Below, piece after piece: positions 24,945 through 32,813 of a stretch of 53,292 nt of DNA. Numbering within the stretch: position 1 is the stretch's first letter; every line of letters begins with the position of its first letter. The notes beneath the pieces are model-generated. The model was not told the DNA's origin. It was given only the letters and a program-made list of their open reading frames with translations, and ran no database searches. A program made the position numbers and the translations under genes. Location: contig NZ_APHY01000001.1 of NCBI RefSeq assembly GCF_000417505.1, positions 3 through 53,294 on the forward strand, given 5' to 3'. The DNA is from Megasphaera sp. NM10 (lineage in GTDB: Bacteria > Bacillota > Negativicutes > Veillonellales > Megasphaeraceae).

Positions 24945-25103
24945 AAGGTGTTGCCAAACGGCAGGCGGTTAATCAAGCCCCAGAAATGGGGTGAAGCCCA
25001 TGGATAACTTTGTAATAAAAAAATAATCGCCTTGCAGCTCCACAACTCTAGGCGATTACTTCGTTAAACAATGGGGCTGACCGTTTCCGGGCAACACCTT
25101 TTT
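24945..25103 (+). ncRNA. stand-alone structured RNA, possibly 6S RNA
   Basis: About 159 bases with its own consensus promoter and no credible long reading frame. The ends pair perfectly over 11 bp (AAGGTGTTGCC with GGCAACACCTT), and this closing stem with the T run after it also forms the terminator. Inside, AAACGG can pair with CCGTTT, CCCCA-GAAA-TGGGG makes a small hairpin, AGCCCAT or AGCCCCA can pair with ATGGGGCT, TAAC with GTTA and TAAT with ATTA, and an apical hairpin AATCGCCT/AGGCGATT closes the rod. A long rod with a central bubble and paired ends resembles 6S RNA, the RNA polymerase regulator; the match is by shape only. A short frame MDNFVIKK inside it is probably incidental. Confidence 0.65.
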
Positions 25104-25146
25104 CTATATGTAGCATAACATAAATGACGATAATCGTCAATGTTCC

Positions 25147-25261
25147 CGTTTCTTTCGTTCCTGGAGAATAATCATTGAATGAAGTCGCCAATGCAACGAA
25201 AGTTTTTTCGTTGCATTGGCGTTACATTTTTGATTCGCTAAAACAGGAAACGAAGTAAACG
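25147..25261. repeat. nested inverted repeat, unknown
   Basis: Outer arms CGTTTCTTTCGTTCCTG (25147-25163) and CAGGAAACGAAGTAAACG (25244-25261) are near-perfect complements and enclose a 15-bp perfect hairpin GCCAATGCAACGAAA / TTTCGTTGCATTGGC with a 4-base loop (25187-25220). A separate palindrome TGACGATAATCGTCA lies at 25124-25138. No promoter or T run is evident. Confidence 0.6.
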
Positions 25262-25292
25262 AAAATAAAATGCTCTCTTTTATCGGTGATGA

Positions 25293-25435
25293 GAAAATAA
25301 ACGCAGGCCGCAGGCGGCCGGTTGCAGGTCGCAAAAAGCGGCCAGCGGCCGCACGTAGGGGCTCGCACGTGGCGAGCCCGCTAGGGAGATTTCGCCACAG
25401 CCCATTCGAGTATAATGGCAGGTTTTACGAATTAT
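25293..25435 (+). repeat. GC-rich dispersed repeat, copy G2
   Basis: Nearly identical to 15894-16050, with the same GGGGCTCGC-ACGTG-GCGAGCCCG palindrome and GTATAATGGCAGG end. Confidence 0.8.
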
Positions 25436-25465
25436 GAGCCACGAGCTACTAACAACTAGCCACTC

Positions 25466-25500
25466 AAAAAGGCGCTGTCTTCGTGCGACAGCGCCTTTTT
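25466..25500. terminator. bidirectional terminator
   Basis: AAAAAGGCGCTGTC pairs with GACAGCGCCTTTTT. It lies just after the stop of the minus-strand VWA gene. The hairpin is identical to that at 47657-47689. Confidence 0.85.
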
Positions 25501-25502
25501 AC

Positions 25503-26909
25503 TCACGGCATACTGATCCCTTCCTGGTGGTTCATGGAGAAGCCGCCTTTTTCTACGTCGTCGAAGTCGAGGGACGGGTCGTATTCTGGAAGTTTGGTCA
25601 AGCGTTTGACCAGGCCGAAGGGCTTTTTCAGGGAGAGTTTATCTCCTTTGCCCGAGAGGACCCAGAGGACTTTGTAGCCTTTGGGCGGCGTCTGGAGTTT
25701 TTCTTCGCCTTTGCCGTCGGTGAAGTAGACGACGAGGTCGACGCGCTGTGTATTGGCATAGGCGAAGACCGGGGAATAGGCTGTGCCGCCGCGGATGTCC
25801 AGGCGGCCGCGGACGTCGTCTATAGTGCGGATGCGGTAGGTGCGACGGATTTCATCGTCACATTCGGCGACGATGATTTCATGGTTGTAGCAGCGGACCA
25901 GGTGCAGGACTTCGCCGATGGCCTGGCGGAATTCGGCGTCGGTGATGCTGCCGCTGATGTCCAGGCCGATGAGGATTTTGGCCGTATGGGAGCGCAGGCA
26001 GCCCGGCAGGTCCAGCCGTTCTGGCTGGCGGCGGTTGCGGCGCATGGTCGTCTTTTTCCAGGTGCTGGTGACGGAGCCGACGAGCTTCTTCAGGTACCAG
26101 TGCCAGGGCAGATCTTCCTGGGCATCTTTCAGGGCTGCAATCATGCTTTCCAGATAGTTCGACAGTTCGCCTTTGCATGACGCGTCGATGTATTTTTCTG
26201 TGAATTTGCGCAGCGTCTCTTCGTCGATGTCGTCGCCTTCGTCCCATAAATCATGGGTCTTGGCCGGGTCGTAGGACACGGCGATGGATTCGTCGGAATC
26301 GCTGTCCGATTCGGGCAGGTCCTTCTTGTCGGTCCGCAGGTCCAGGGCGCCTTGAATCTTATCGACGTAGTATTCCAGGCTTTCAAAGGGCTTTAATAGC
26401 AGGGCATAGTTCATGTTCACCCATTCCAGGGTCGTCGAGAAGGGCGGCAGGTGGTCGAGGTAGGTGTTGACGACGACGTCCATGGCCAGATTGACGGCCA
26501 GCTTGCTGTATTGCTGCCGCAGTTCTTTGGCCCGGATGAGGTGGAGCGATACGACGTGGAGGATTTCGTGCTTGATGGTGCTCTCCATCTGTTCCGGCGA
26601 CAGGGGCAGGAAGAGCATGGGGTTGAAATAGAGGTGATACCGCGTCCCCTTGAAGTTGGTCCCCGTCGGTGAAGCCATGTCGAAGCGGATGTCCTTGACC
26701 ATTTGGAAGAGGAAATAGCCGAAGAAATTGTCTTTGTCTTCCATCAAGTGACCGGTGATGCGGTCCAGGAAGGCGTAGAATTTCTTTTGGAAATCGGCCG
26801 GCACGTCCGGGACGCTCCCTGTCCGGCGCTGTTCGGCGAGGACGGCGTCGGCTACGATAGATGCCTGCTGATAGAGTAGATTGGCCGCAATGGGCAGTGA
26901 CTGTTCCAT
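25503..26909 (-). CDS. DUF2201 metallopeptidase-like / VWA-like protein
   Basis: 468-residue two-domain protein. The N-terminal domain has KHEILHVVSLH, an HExxH zinc site (His114, Glu115, His118), as in DUF2201 putative metallopeptidases. An acidic linker (about 198-230, SDSDSDES) joins it to a C-terminal VWA-like domain with the metal-ion site IGLDISGSI (Asp317, Ser319, Ser321) and VVYFTDGKGEE. No signal peptide. The gene follows the MoxR-type ATPase gene by 6 bases. MoxR ATPases with VWA partners usually act as chaperones that assemble or activate metal enzymes or complexes; the target here is unknown. Frame intact, terminator right after the stop. Confidence 0.82.
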   Translation of the reverse strand: MEQSLPIAANLLYQQASIVADAVLAEQRRTGSVPDVPADFQKKFYAFLDRITGHLMEDKDNFFGYFLFQMVKDIRFDMASPTGTNFKGTRYHLYFNPMLFLPLSPEQMESTIKHEILHVVSLHLIRAKELRQQYSKLAVNLAMDVVVNTYLDHLPPFSTTLEWVNMNYALLLKPFESLEYYVDKIQGALDLRTDKKDLPESDSDSDESIAVSYDPAKTHDLWDEGDDIDEETLRKFTEKYIDASCKGELSNYLESMIAALKDAQEDLPWHWYLKKLVGSVTSTWKKTTMRRNRRQPERLDLPGCLRSHTAKILIGLDISGSITDAEFRQAIGEVLHLVRCYNHEIIVAECDDEIRRTYRIRTIDDVRGRLDIRGGTAYSPVFAYANTQRVDLVVYFTDGKGEEKLQTPPKGYKVLWVLSGKGDKLSLKKPFGLVKRLTKLPEYDPSLDFDDVEKGGFSMNHQEGISMP

Positions 26910-26915
26910 AAGCTG

Positions 26916-27992
26916 TTATCGCAGGGAGCGGAAGGCGGCGAAGTAGCTGTCGATGAAGTCGTCGTTATCCAAAGCGCAGGCATAGACTTTGGGGTTGGCG
27001 GATTTCATGTCCTTCATGACGCCGAGGCGCAGGTCGACCGGGTAGAGGGCCAGGAAGGCTACGAAGCGGGACAGGAGCGCCTGGGCCTGGCTGTCGTCGA
27101 GGCGGAGTTCATGTTCCAGCTGTTTAAGGATATTCTTGGCAGCCAGATAGAGGCGGGTGTGGCTTTCGCTGGCAATCCGGCTGGACAGGGCCGGGGCCAG
27201 GGACGGTCCGCCGAAGACGTCGTCATAAGCGATGAGGGGCTGGGCGTCGGACGTGACGAAATGGACGAATTCCTGGGCGATGAGTTTGCCGACGTTGCCG
27301 CGGATGACGTTGTAGAAGACGCCCTGCGGGATGGCCGACGGGTCCTGTTTATAAATGTAGTACAGCTTGGAAATGCGTTCGTAACTGCGCGGCGTCGCAT
27401 TGATATCGTCTTCGTTGGTCTTGTCCAGGTATTCCGGGAAGGTGGAAATGAATTCCATGACTTTTTCTTCGATGCCCGCTGTCGAGGCCCAATCGAGCCA
27501 CTGCAGGTAATCGGCTTCCATATACAGCCAGACGAAGCGGTTCTGCTGGGCCGCATCCATTTCGACGACTTCGTAGTCGTAGGAATCGGCCGGGTTCATG
27601 GCGGCGATGATATGGACTGACGGTGATAAGACGTAACCGTTGATTTCACGGTTGAGGATGAGGTTCATCAGTTCCTGCTGGACGGCGTGGTCGCAGCGGT
27701 TGATTTCGTCGATGAACAAGAGGACCGTCTTGCCCTTGGCGATTTCTTCGTCGATTTTGCGGAGTTTATGGTGAACGGCGTAAATCGTCGTGCCCGCTTC
27801 GACCGTAGGCAGGCCGCCGATTTCCCCTTCTTTGAGGAGGTTGCCGTCGATGCCGACGAGGCTCCAGTCGTTCTTGGCAGCCAGTTCCCGGGCCAGGGAG
27901 GTCTTGCCGATACCCGTTTCGCCGACGAGCAGTGGGACTTCGCCGGCTTTGAGGACTAATTCTACGCTTTTGAAAGTATCTGTAAAGTTCAT
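26916..27992 (-). CDS. MoxR-type AAA+ ATPase
   Basis: 358 residues. Walker A GETGIGKTS (24-32), Walker B LLFIDEINR (91-99), sensor 1 in HIIAAMNPAD and an Arg finger region in DAAQQNRFVWLYM. This arrangement belongs to the AAA_5/MoxR group. The C-terminal 130 residues are helical. It is the middle gene of a three-gene unit: the repeat protein ends 10 bases upstream and the VWA-metallopeptidase starts 6 bases after it. The ATPase probably remodels a substrate held by the VWA protein (family inference). The start follows AGGAGCG. Confidence 0.88.
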   Translation of the reverse strand: MNFTDTFKSVELVLKAGEVPLLVGETGIGKTSLARELAAKNDWSLVGIDGNLLKEGEIGGLPTVEAGTTIYAVHHKLRKIDEEIAKGKTVLLFIDEINRCDHAVQQELMNLILNREINGYVLSPSVHIIAAMNPADSYDYEVVEMDAAQQNRFVWLYMEADYLQWLDWASTAGIEEKVMEFISTFPEYLDKTNEDDINATPRSYERISKLYYIYKQDPSAIPQGVFYNVIRGNVGKLIAQEFVHFVTSDAQPLIAYDDVFGGPSLAPALSSRIASESHTRLYLAAKNILKQLEHELRLDDSQAQALLSRFVAFLALYPVDLRLGVMKDMKSANPKVYACALDNDDFIDSYFAAFRSLR

Positions 27993-28002
27993 GATTTCGC
28001 TC

Positions 28003-28800
28003 CTATTTCAATGTCAATTTTTCATCTACTGTGATGCGGCGGGCCTTCTTGCTGCCGCAATCGTCGACGAGGAGGACTTTATCAGCCGGCGTCAGGTCGA
28101 CGGCGCTGCAGGTAATGAAGTTGCGGACGTAGTCTTCCGGCACGTCATCCCGGGACAAGACGGCCTTGAAGGTGTTGCGCCAGTCATCGGGCGTCAGGGA
28201 AATGCCCTTGGGCATATATTTGCTGACCAGGACGTTGCGGCTGAGGAAGTGGAGGAACTCTTCTTTGCTGATGTCCGGGATGAGGCGGATGGCCTGTTCA
28301 TTTTCGCTGATGGCCAGTTCTTTCGCTTCTTCTGTCGGTTTTTCGATGTAGCGCAGGGCTTCGTAATTGCCGCGGATGGCAGCCAGCTGGACGGCCGGTG
28401 TCGGATGCTGGATGTATTTGATGGCGTCGTAATTCTTTTCTACGGCCCGCAGCTGCAGGTCTTCGTCCGGGTCTTTGACATATTTGATGGCCCAGCCGGA
28501 CTGTTCCAGGGCGGCGTCGATGAGTTCCGGTGACGGATTTTTGATATAGCTCAAGTTGTTCCAGCCGGACTGGACGGCTTGCAGGAGCATGTCTTCCGAG
28601 GGATGGTCGATGAATTGGATGGCCCGCGCCGTGTTGGCGACGGCGGCTTTCTGGACGGCTTCGGAAGGATGCTTGATGTATTGCAGGGCCAGGCCGTTCA
28701 TCTGGACAGCCAGGAGCTGCATTTCTTCCGACGGATTTTCGATGCGGTCGATTACATAGGGATTGTTGCGGATCATATTCATATATTTTTCATTCGTCAT
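28003..28800 (-). CDS. 22-residue repeat protein (DUF4116-like)
   Basis: 265 residues built from about seven repeats of exactly 22 residues between residues 26 and 179, with the consensus E-x-Q-x-x-A-V-x-x-N-x-x-A-I-x-Y-I-x-x-P-S-E, for example EMQLLAVQMNGLALQYIKHP. Each unit looks like a helical hairpin, so the protein should form a short solenoid for protein binding. The last 85 residues are different and lysine-rich at the end (GSKKARRITVDEKLTLK). It resembles DUF4116. It leads the operon with the MoxR ATPase and VWA-metallopeptidase genes and may present the substrate. Start has AAGGGGAC upstream. Function unknown. Confidence 0.75.
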   Translation of the reverse strand: MTNEKYMNMIRNNPYVIDRIENPSEEMQLLAVQMNGLALQYIKHPSEAVQKAAVANTARAIQFIDHPSEDMLLQAVQSGWNNLSYIKNPSPELIDAALEQSGWAIKYVKDPDEDLQLRAVEKNYDAIKYIQHPTPAVQLAAIRGNYEALRYIEKPTEEAKELAISENEQAIRLIPDISKEEFLHFLSRNVLVSKYMPKGISLTPDDWRNTFKAVLSRDDVPEDYVRNFITCSAVDLTPADKVLLVDDCGSKKARRITVDEKLTLK

Positions 28801-28878
28801 GTCAGGTCCCCTTCATTTCATATAATAAAGATTCATTGCCTCTATTATACAATAGCTGCGGGCCGGAGGGAAATATTT

Positions 28879-28990
28879 TAAGTGGCTGGTGGTTAGCAGC
28901 TAGTGGCCAGGGGATGGTTTTAAATTTTTTACCATTTGCTGCAAACTTAAAACTCAAAAAGGGGCTGTCGCACATGCGACAGCCCCTTTT
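28879..28990 (+). repeat. TAGTTTGTAGT-type repeat, diverged copy A5
   Basis: GTGGCTGGTGGTTAGCAGC, GGTTTTAAATTTTTTACC, GCTGCAAACTTAAAACTC and a terminal hairpin; the left arm uses the GGTTAGCAGCTAG word instead of TAGTTTGTAG. Confidence 0.6.
28956..28990. terminator. terminator hairpin of repeat A5
   Basis: GGGGCTGTCGC/GCGACAGCCCC perfect stem, flanked by A5 and T4. Confidence 0.8.
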
Positions 28991-29014
28991 CTGTAAACGA
29001 TGTTGATAGAGAAA

Positions 29015-29057
29015 CCTCTCAGTCAGCTTCGCTGACAGCTCTCCTATAAGGAGAGCC
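29015..29057. repeat. CTCTCAG/GGAGAGC palindromic repeat, copy P1
   Basis: CCTCTCAGTCAGC-TTC-GCTGAC followed by AGCTCTCCTATAAGGAGAGC: two hairpins. Similar copies are at 47470-47516 and 52093-52140. It is followed by GCCACTAGCCACGAGCCAC words. Confidence 0.7.
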
Positions 29058-29082
29058 ACTGCGAGCCACTAGCCACGAGCCA

Positions 29083-29562
29083 CTAATCCTTCTGCGGCGT
29101 GAGGGCGGCAAAGTGATGCAGGGCCGTGTACATGTCGCGGACGTTTTTGAACTGGACCGTGTCGATCTTGACGGCATAGTCTGTTCCATCGGGCCGGTAG
29201 ACCTTGGTCAGATCGGCTTTCAGGTCGTATGTCCCTTTGCGCTTGTTGGCGTGCAGGGCCGCTTTGTATTCGTTGATCTGGTGGATTTCCTGGCCCATCT
29301 GGAAGACCAGGTCGTCGCGGATGCCGGCGTATTTTTCGACGTACAGCGTCAGGTTCATGTTTTCGATGCTGTTTGGATAGTCCATGGTCTGCATGGCCCG
29401 GAGGGAATCCATATCGGCATAGACGATGCCGTCCGGGCTGGTGCTGATGACCCGGTAACGGCTGGGATTATTGACTAGGGTCTGGGAATCCATGGCATTG
29501 GCTGTCAGGCAGCCCAGGGCCAGGAGCAGGGACGCGCAGAGTGTCGTCATTTTTTTCATCAT
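29083..29562 (-). CDS. small secreted protein of unknown function
   Basis: 159 residues with a clear Sec signal peptide (KKMTTLCASLLLALGCLTANAM, cleavage near residue 23) and a soluble domain rich in Tyr and Asp. No family is recognised. It resembles short periplasmic proteins of Negativicutes that begin with a 'RYRVISTSPDGIVYADMDSLR' type segment, which suggests a beta-sheet surface-response domain. Two ATGs are adjacent (29562 and 29559) after AAAGGATG. It stands alone with repeats on its downstream side. No partner gene is evident. Confidence 0.7.
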   Translation of the reverse strand: MMKKMTTLCASLLLALGCLTANAMDSQTLVNNPSRYRVISTSPDGIVYADMDSLRAMQTMDYPNSIENMNLTLYVEKYAGIRDDLVFQMGQEIHQINEYKAALHANKRKGTYDLKADLTKVYRPDGTDYAVKIDTVQFKNVRDMYTALHHFAALTPQKD

Positions 29563-29781
29563 AATGATTCATCCTTTCTTGTATTTGATAAGTTAATCGT
29601 TTATTCTTATTATACCATGAGGGCCTCGTCTACTACAAGCGGACGGAAACGGGCCGCATCGAAATCGATGGGAGCGAAGTCGTCCCATGTGTATACATAA
29701 AATGCCCACTTTTTTCTTGATAAAAATTTTGAAATATCATAAAATTATCTTATGGAAAACGCAAAGAAAGGAAAGGGTGCT

Positions 29782-30651
29782 ATGTTAGATTTTCGTATCC
29801 ATACATTTTTGTGCGTTTGCCGTCACATGAACTATACCCGGGCTGCTGCGGAACTGCACATCACACAGCCTGCCGTTTCTCAGCATATTCGCTATTTAGA
29901 ACGCGAATACGGGACCAAACTCTTTAGTTACAAGGGGAAACACCTGCAGCTGACCCAGGCTGGTCACATCCTTTGGAATGCCGTGACTGCCATCAGCCAT
30001 GACGATGCCATCTTGAAAGAGCATCTCCGTGATTTGCAGCATAACCGCTCCTTGTCTTTTGGTGCGACGCCAACGGCTGGCGTGGGGATTCTCGATAAGT
30101 TGGCTGACCTGCTCAAGCATAACGACGATATGAATCTCCGCATGGAAATTGCCGATGCTGAAAAACTGCTCCAGTCCCTGGATGATGGTGCCATTGATTT
30201 CGCCATCGTCGAAAGCTCCTTTGACCAGGGGTGCTATGAATCGCTCTTATTTTCTAATGAACCGATTGTCGCTGTCTGCGGCACAGGCTATGAAGCGCCG
30301 GAGGAAATGACACTGTCTGAACTCATGCGCTATCGGGTCATCGTCCGCGAACGCCATGCCGGCGCCCGCCGGATTTTAGAACATAAGCTGGCAGAACAGG
30401 GGTACACACTGGAACATTTCCCGGCCCGCTATGAAGTAGGCAGCTTGTCAGCCGTCAAAGGGCTGGCCTGCCGCGACTGCGGTATTGCATTTCTATATGA
30501 AAAATCGGTTCAGAAAGAACTGGCTGACGGGACGCTGCGGCGCATTGTCGTCAAGGATTTTTCCGTCATGCACGCATTTTCATTCTTGTGGCGCAAAGGC
30601 AGCATGTATCGCGCTTTATTCACACAGATATACGACCAGTTGAAGGACTGA
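29782..30651 (+). CDS. LysR-family transcriptional regulator
   Basis: 289 residues with an N-terminal LysR helix-turn-helix (MNYTRAAAELHITQPAVSQHIRYLEREYGTKLF, about residues 17-49) and a substrate-binding effector domain. The frame extends ten codons upstream, but the ATG at 29782 follows GAAAGGG and MLDFRIHTFL is the usual beginning. It lies directly upstream of the Fe-S scaffold and GGGtGRT genes in the same direction, with 54 bases between. Those genes are a good candidate target. The effector is unknown. Confidence 0.87.
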   Translation: MLDFRIHTFLCVCRHMNYTRAAAELHITQPAVSQHIRYLEREYGTKLFSYKGKHLQLTQAGHILWNAVTAISHDDAILKEHLRDLQHNRSLSFGATPTAGVGILDKLADLLKHNDDMNLRMEIADAEKLLQSLDDGAIDFAIVESSFDQGCYESLLFSNEPIVAVCGTGYEAPEEMTLSELMRYRVIVRERHAGARRILEHKLAEQGYTLEHFPARYEVGSLSAVKGLACRDCGIAFLYEKSVQKELADGTLRRIVVKDFSVMHAFSFLWRKGSMYRALFTQIYDQLKD

Positions 30652-30705
30652 GTCCTATACGTGCTACTTTTTATTTCTCATACATTTTGAAAGGGTGAAG
30701 AGAAC

Positions 30706-31398
30706 ATGTTATATTCAACAGAAGTTAAGAATATGTGTCCCGTCACGAAAGGCGCATATCACGGACCGGCACCGATTCCGGAAGAAGGCGAATGGGTACA
30801 GGTAAAGGAAATCAAAGATGTAAGCGGTCTGACCCACGGTGTAGGCTGGTGTGCTCCGCAGCAGGGCGCCTGCAAGCTGACCCTCAACGTCAAAGACGGC
30901 ATCATCGAAGAAGCCCTCGTTGAAACTATCGGCTGTTCCGGCATGACTCATTCTGCTGCTATGGCTTCGGAAATCCTTCCGGGCAAAACGCTTCTTGAAG
31001 CCCTCAACACCGACCTGGTCTGCGATGCTATCAACGTCGCTATGCGCCAGCTCTTTCTCCAGATCGTCTATGGCCGTACCCAGACGGCATTCTCCGAAGG
31101 CGGTCTCCCCATCGGCGCCAGCCTGGACGACCTCGGCAAAGGCCTGCGCAGCCAGACCGGCACCATGTTCGGTACGAAAGCCAAAGGCACGCGTTATCTG
31201 GAAATGACCGAAGGCTATGTCACCCGCATGGCACTCGATGAAGACAACCAGGTCATCGGCTATGAATTCATCCACCTCGGCAAAATGATGGAAGCCATCA
31301 AGAAAGGCGTTGAACCGGCAAAAGCCATGGAAGACGCAAAAGGCCATTATGGCCGCTTTGAAGAAGCAGCTTCGTATATCGATCCGAGACAGCAATAG
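30706..31398 (+). CDS. NifU-like Fe-S cluster scaffold protein
   Basis: 230 residues with conserved cysteines expected of an IscU/NifU-type scaffold: GWCAPQQGACKLTLNV, ETIGCSGMTHSAAMA and LVCDAINVAMRQLF. In Firmicutes this version, longer at the N terminus (KNMCPVTKGAYHG), is regularly paired with the GGGtGRT protein, as here, 12 bases downstream. It is likely to build or hold a cluster for its partner and not to act as the general SUF scaffold. Start follows AAAGGGTGAAG. Confidence 0.82.
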   Translation: MLYSTEVKNMCPVTKGAYHGPAPIPEEGEWVQVKEIKDVSGLTHGVGWCAPQQGACKLTLNVKDGIIEEALVETIGCSGMTHSAAMASEILPGKTLLEALNTDLVCDAINVAMRQLFLQIVYGRTQTAFSEGGLPIGASLDDLGKGLRSQTGTMFGTKAKGTRYLEMTEGYVTRMALDEDNQVIGYEFIHLGKMMEAIKKGVEPAKAMEDAKGHYGRFEEAASYIDPRQQ

Positions 31399-31410
31399 GA
31401 GGGCAAAAAC

Positions 31411-32420
31411 ATGGAATTATTTGAAAGCTACGACAGAAGAATTGATAAGATCCTCGGCGTACTGAAAGAATACGGTATCGGCAGCGTTGAAGAATGTCGC
31501 GATATCTGTGCAGCTGCCGGCTTGGATCCCTATAAAATCGTCAAAGACGTACAGCCTATCGCATTTGAAAATGCCGGCTGGGCATACACCGTTGGCGCCG
31601 CTATCGCCATCAAGACCAATGCACGCACGGCTGTAGAAGCTGCGAAAGCTATCGGCATCGGCTCCAGTCCTTCTGCATCCCCGGTTCGGTTGCTGAAGAC
31701 CGCAAAGTCGGCCGCGGCCACGGCAACCTGGCAGCGATGCTCTTGCAGGATGAAACGAAATGCTTCTGCTTCCTCGCAGGCCACGAATCCTTTGCAGCTG
31801 CTGAAGGTGCTATCGGCATCGTCCGCAATGCCAACAAGGCTCGTAAAGTGCCTCTCCGCGTCATCCTCAACGGCCTCGGCAAAGACGCTGCTCAGATCAT
31901 TTCCCGTATCAACGGCTTCACCTATGTTCAGACCCAGTTCGATTACAAAACGGGTGAACTGAACATCGTCCGTGAAATCCCGTATTCCAAGAGCGAACAG
32001 GCCAATGTCCGCTGCTTCGGTGCCGACGATGTCCGCGAAGGCGTCGCTATCATGCACCACGAAGGCGTCGACGTTTCCATTACGGGCAACTCGACCAACC
32101 CGACCCGCTTCCAGCACCCCGTTGCCGGTACATATAAGAAAGAATGTATCGAAATGGGCAAGAAATACTTCTCCGTTGCATCCGGCGGCGGCACAGGCCG
32201 TACACTCCATCCGGACAACATGGCTGCCGGCCCGGCTTCTTACGGCATGACCGATACCATGGGCCGTATGCACAGCGACGCACAGTTCGCTGGTTCTTCG
32301 TCCGTACCGGCTCACGTAGAAATGATGGGCTTCCTCGGCATGGGCAACAACCCCATGGTTGGCGCGTCCGTAGCCGTAGCTGTAGCCGTAGAAGGCGCTG
32401 CCAAAGCTGGCAAATTCTAA
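31411..32420 (+). pseudogene. GGGtGRT protein, one-base frameshift
   Basis: Conserved anaerobe protein of unknown function named for its motif, here GGGTGRTLHPDNMAAGP. Repaired length is 336 aa. The first 84 codons give ELFESYDRRIDKILGVLKEYGI to AAKAIGIG; the second part continues in another frame as LQSFCIPGSVAEDRKVGRGHG through KAGKF. The break is at 31662/31663, where GGCTCCAG should be GGCCTCCAG. The rest of both frames is intact with good codon use. It is coupled to the NifU-like gene by a 12-base gap with AGGAGG. A sequence error is plausible; if real, the protein is lost. Confidence 0.85.
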
Positions 32421-32440
32421 TAAAATCCGTATGTAAAAAA

Positions 32441-32473
32441 AAAGAGGCTGTCGCATTAAGACAGCCTCTTTTT
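32441..32473. terminator. bidirectional terminator after the GGGtGRT gene
   Basis: AAAGAGGCTGTC pairs with GACAGCCTCTTT, with A and T runs on both sides. Confidence 0.85.
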
Positions 32474-32745
32474 GAGCTTTTAAGTTTGTAGTTTTTAGTT
32501 TGCAGCAAATGGTAAAAGATTTAAAGTAATCTTCTACAAACTACAAACTCCGTACTACAAACTATAAAGTAAAAGGGGCCTTGCATGATGGCAAAAATCT
32601 TCGTGCGACAGTTCCTTTTTTGCCGTCAGCAGATGGCTTTAAATTTAAAGGTTTTCGCTAAAAACTACAAACTCCGTACTACAAGCTATAAAGTGAAAGG
32701 AATCTCGCATGATGGTATAAGCCTTCGTGCGACAATGGCCCCATA
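32441..32745 (-). repeat. two tandem copies of the TAGTTTGTAGT repeat (A6, A7)
   Basis: Read on the minus strand, the segment holds two units, each with ACTGTCGCACGAAG, a CATCATGC word, CTTTATAG(T/C)TTGTAGTAC, GGAGTTTGTAGTTT and a central TTTAAA core; only the last ends in the terminator. This accounts for most of the 393-base gap between the GGGtGRT and NlpC/P60 genes. Confidence 0.75.
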
Positions 32746-32813
32746 CTATAAATGTGGCGAAAAAAATGGTATAATTAATTATCTATGTTACAAATTTGGG
32801 AAAGGGGTATTCC

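Noticed and set aside
24996-25021. Small toxin-like peptide frame (MDNFVIKK) in the structured RNA
   Set aside because: Only eight codons, no ribosome binding site, and too short for a membrane toxin.
25434-26180. Plus-strand frame opposite the VWA gene
   Set aside because: Shadow of the DUF2201/VWA gene; no start signal and no motif.
28992-29011. TGTAAACGATGTT resembling the IS481 end repeat
   Set aside because: Only 13 bases match and there is no transposase remnant nearby; it may be chance or a trace of an old insertion.
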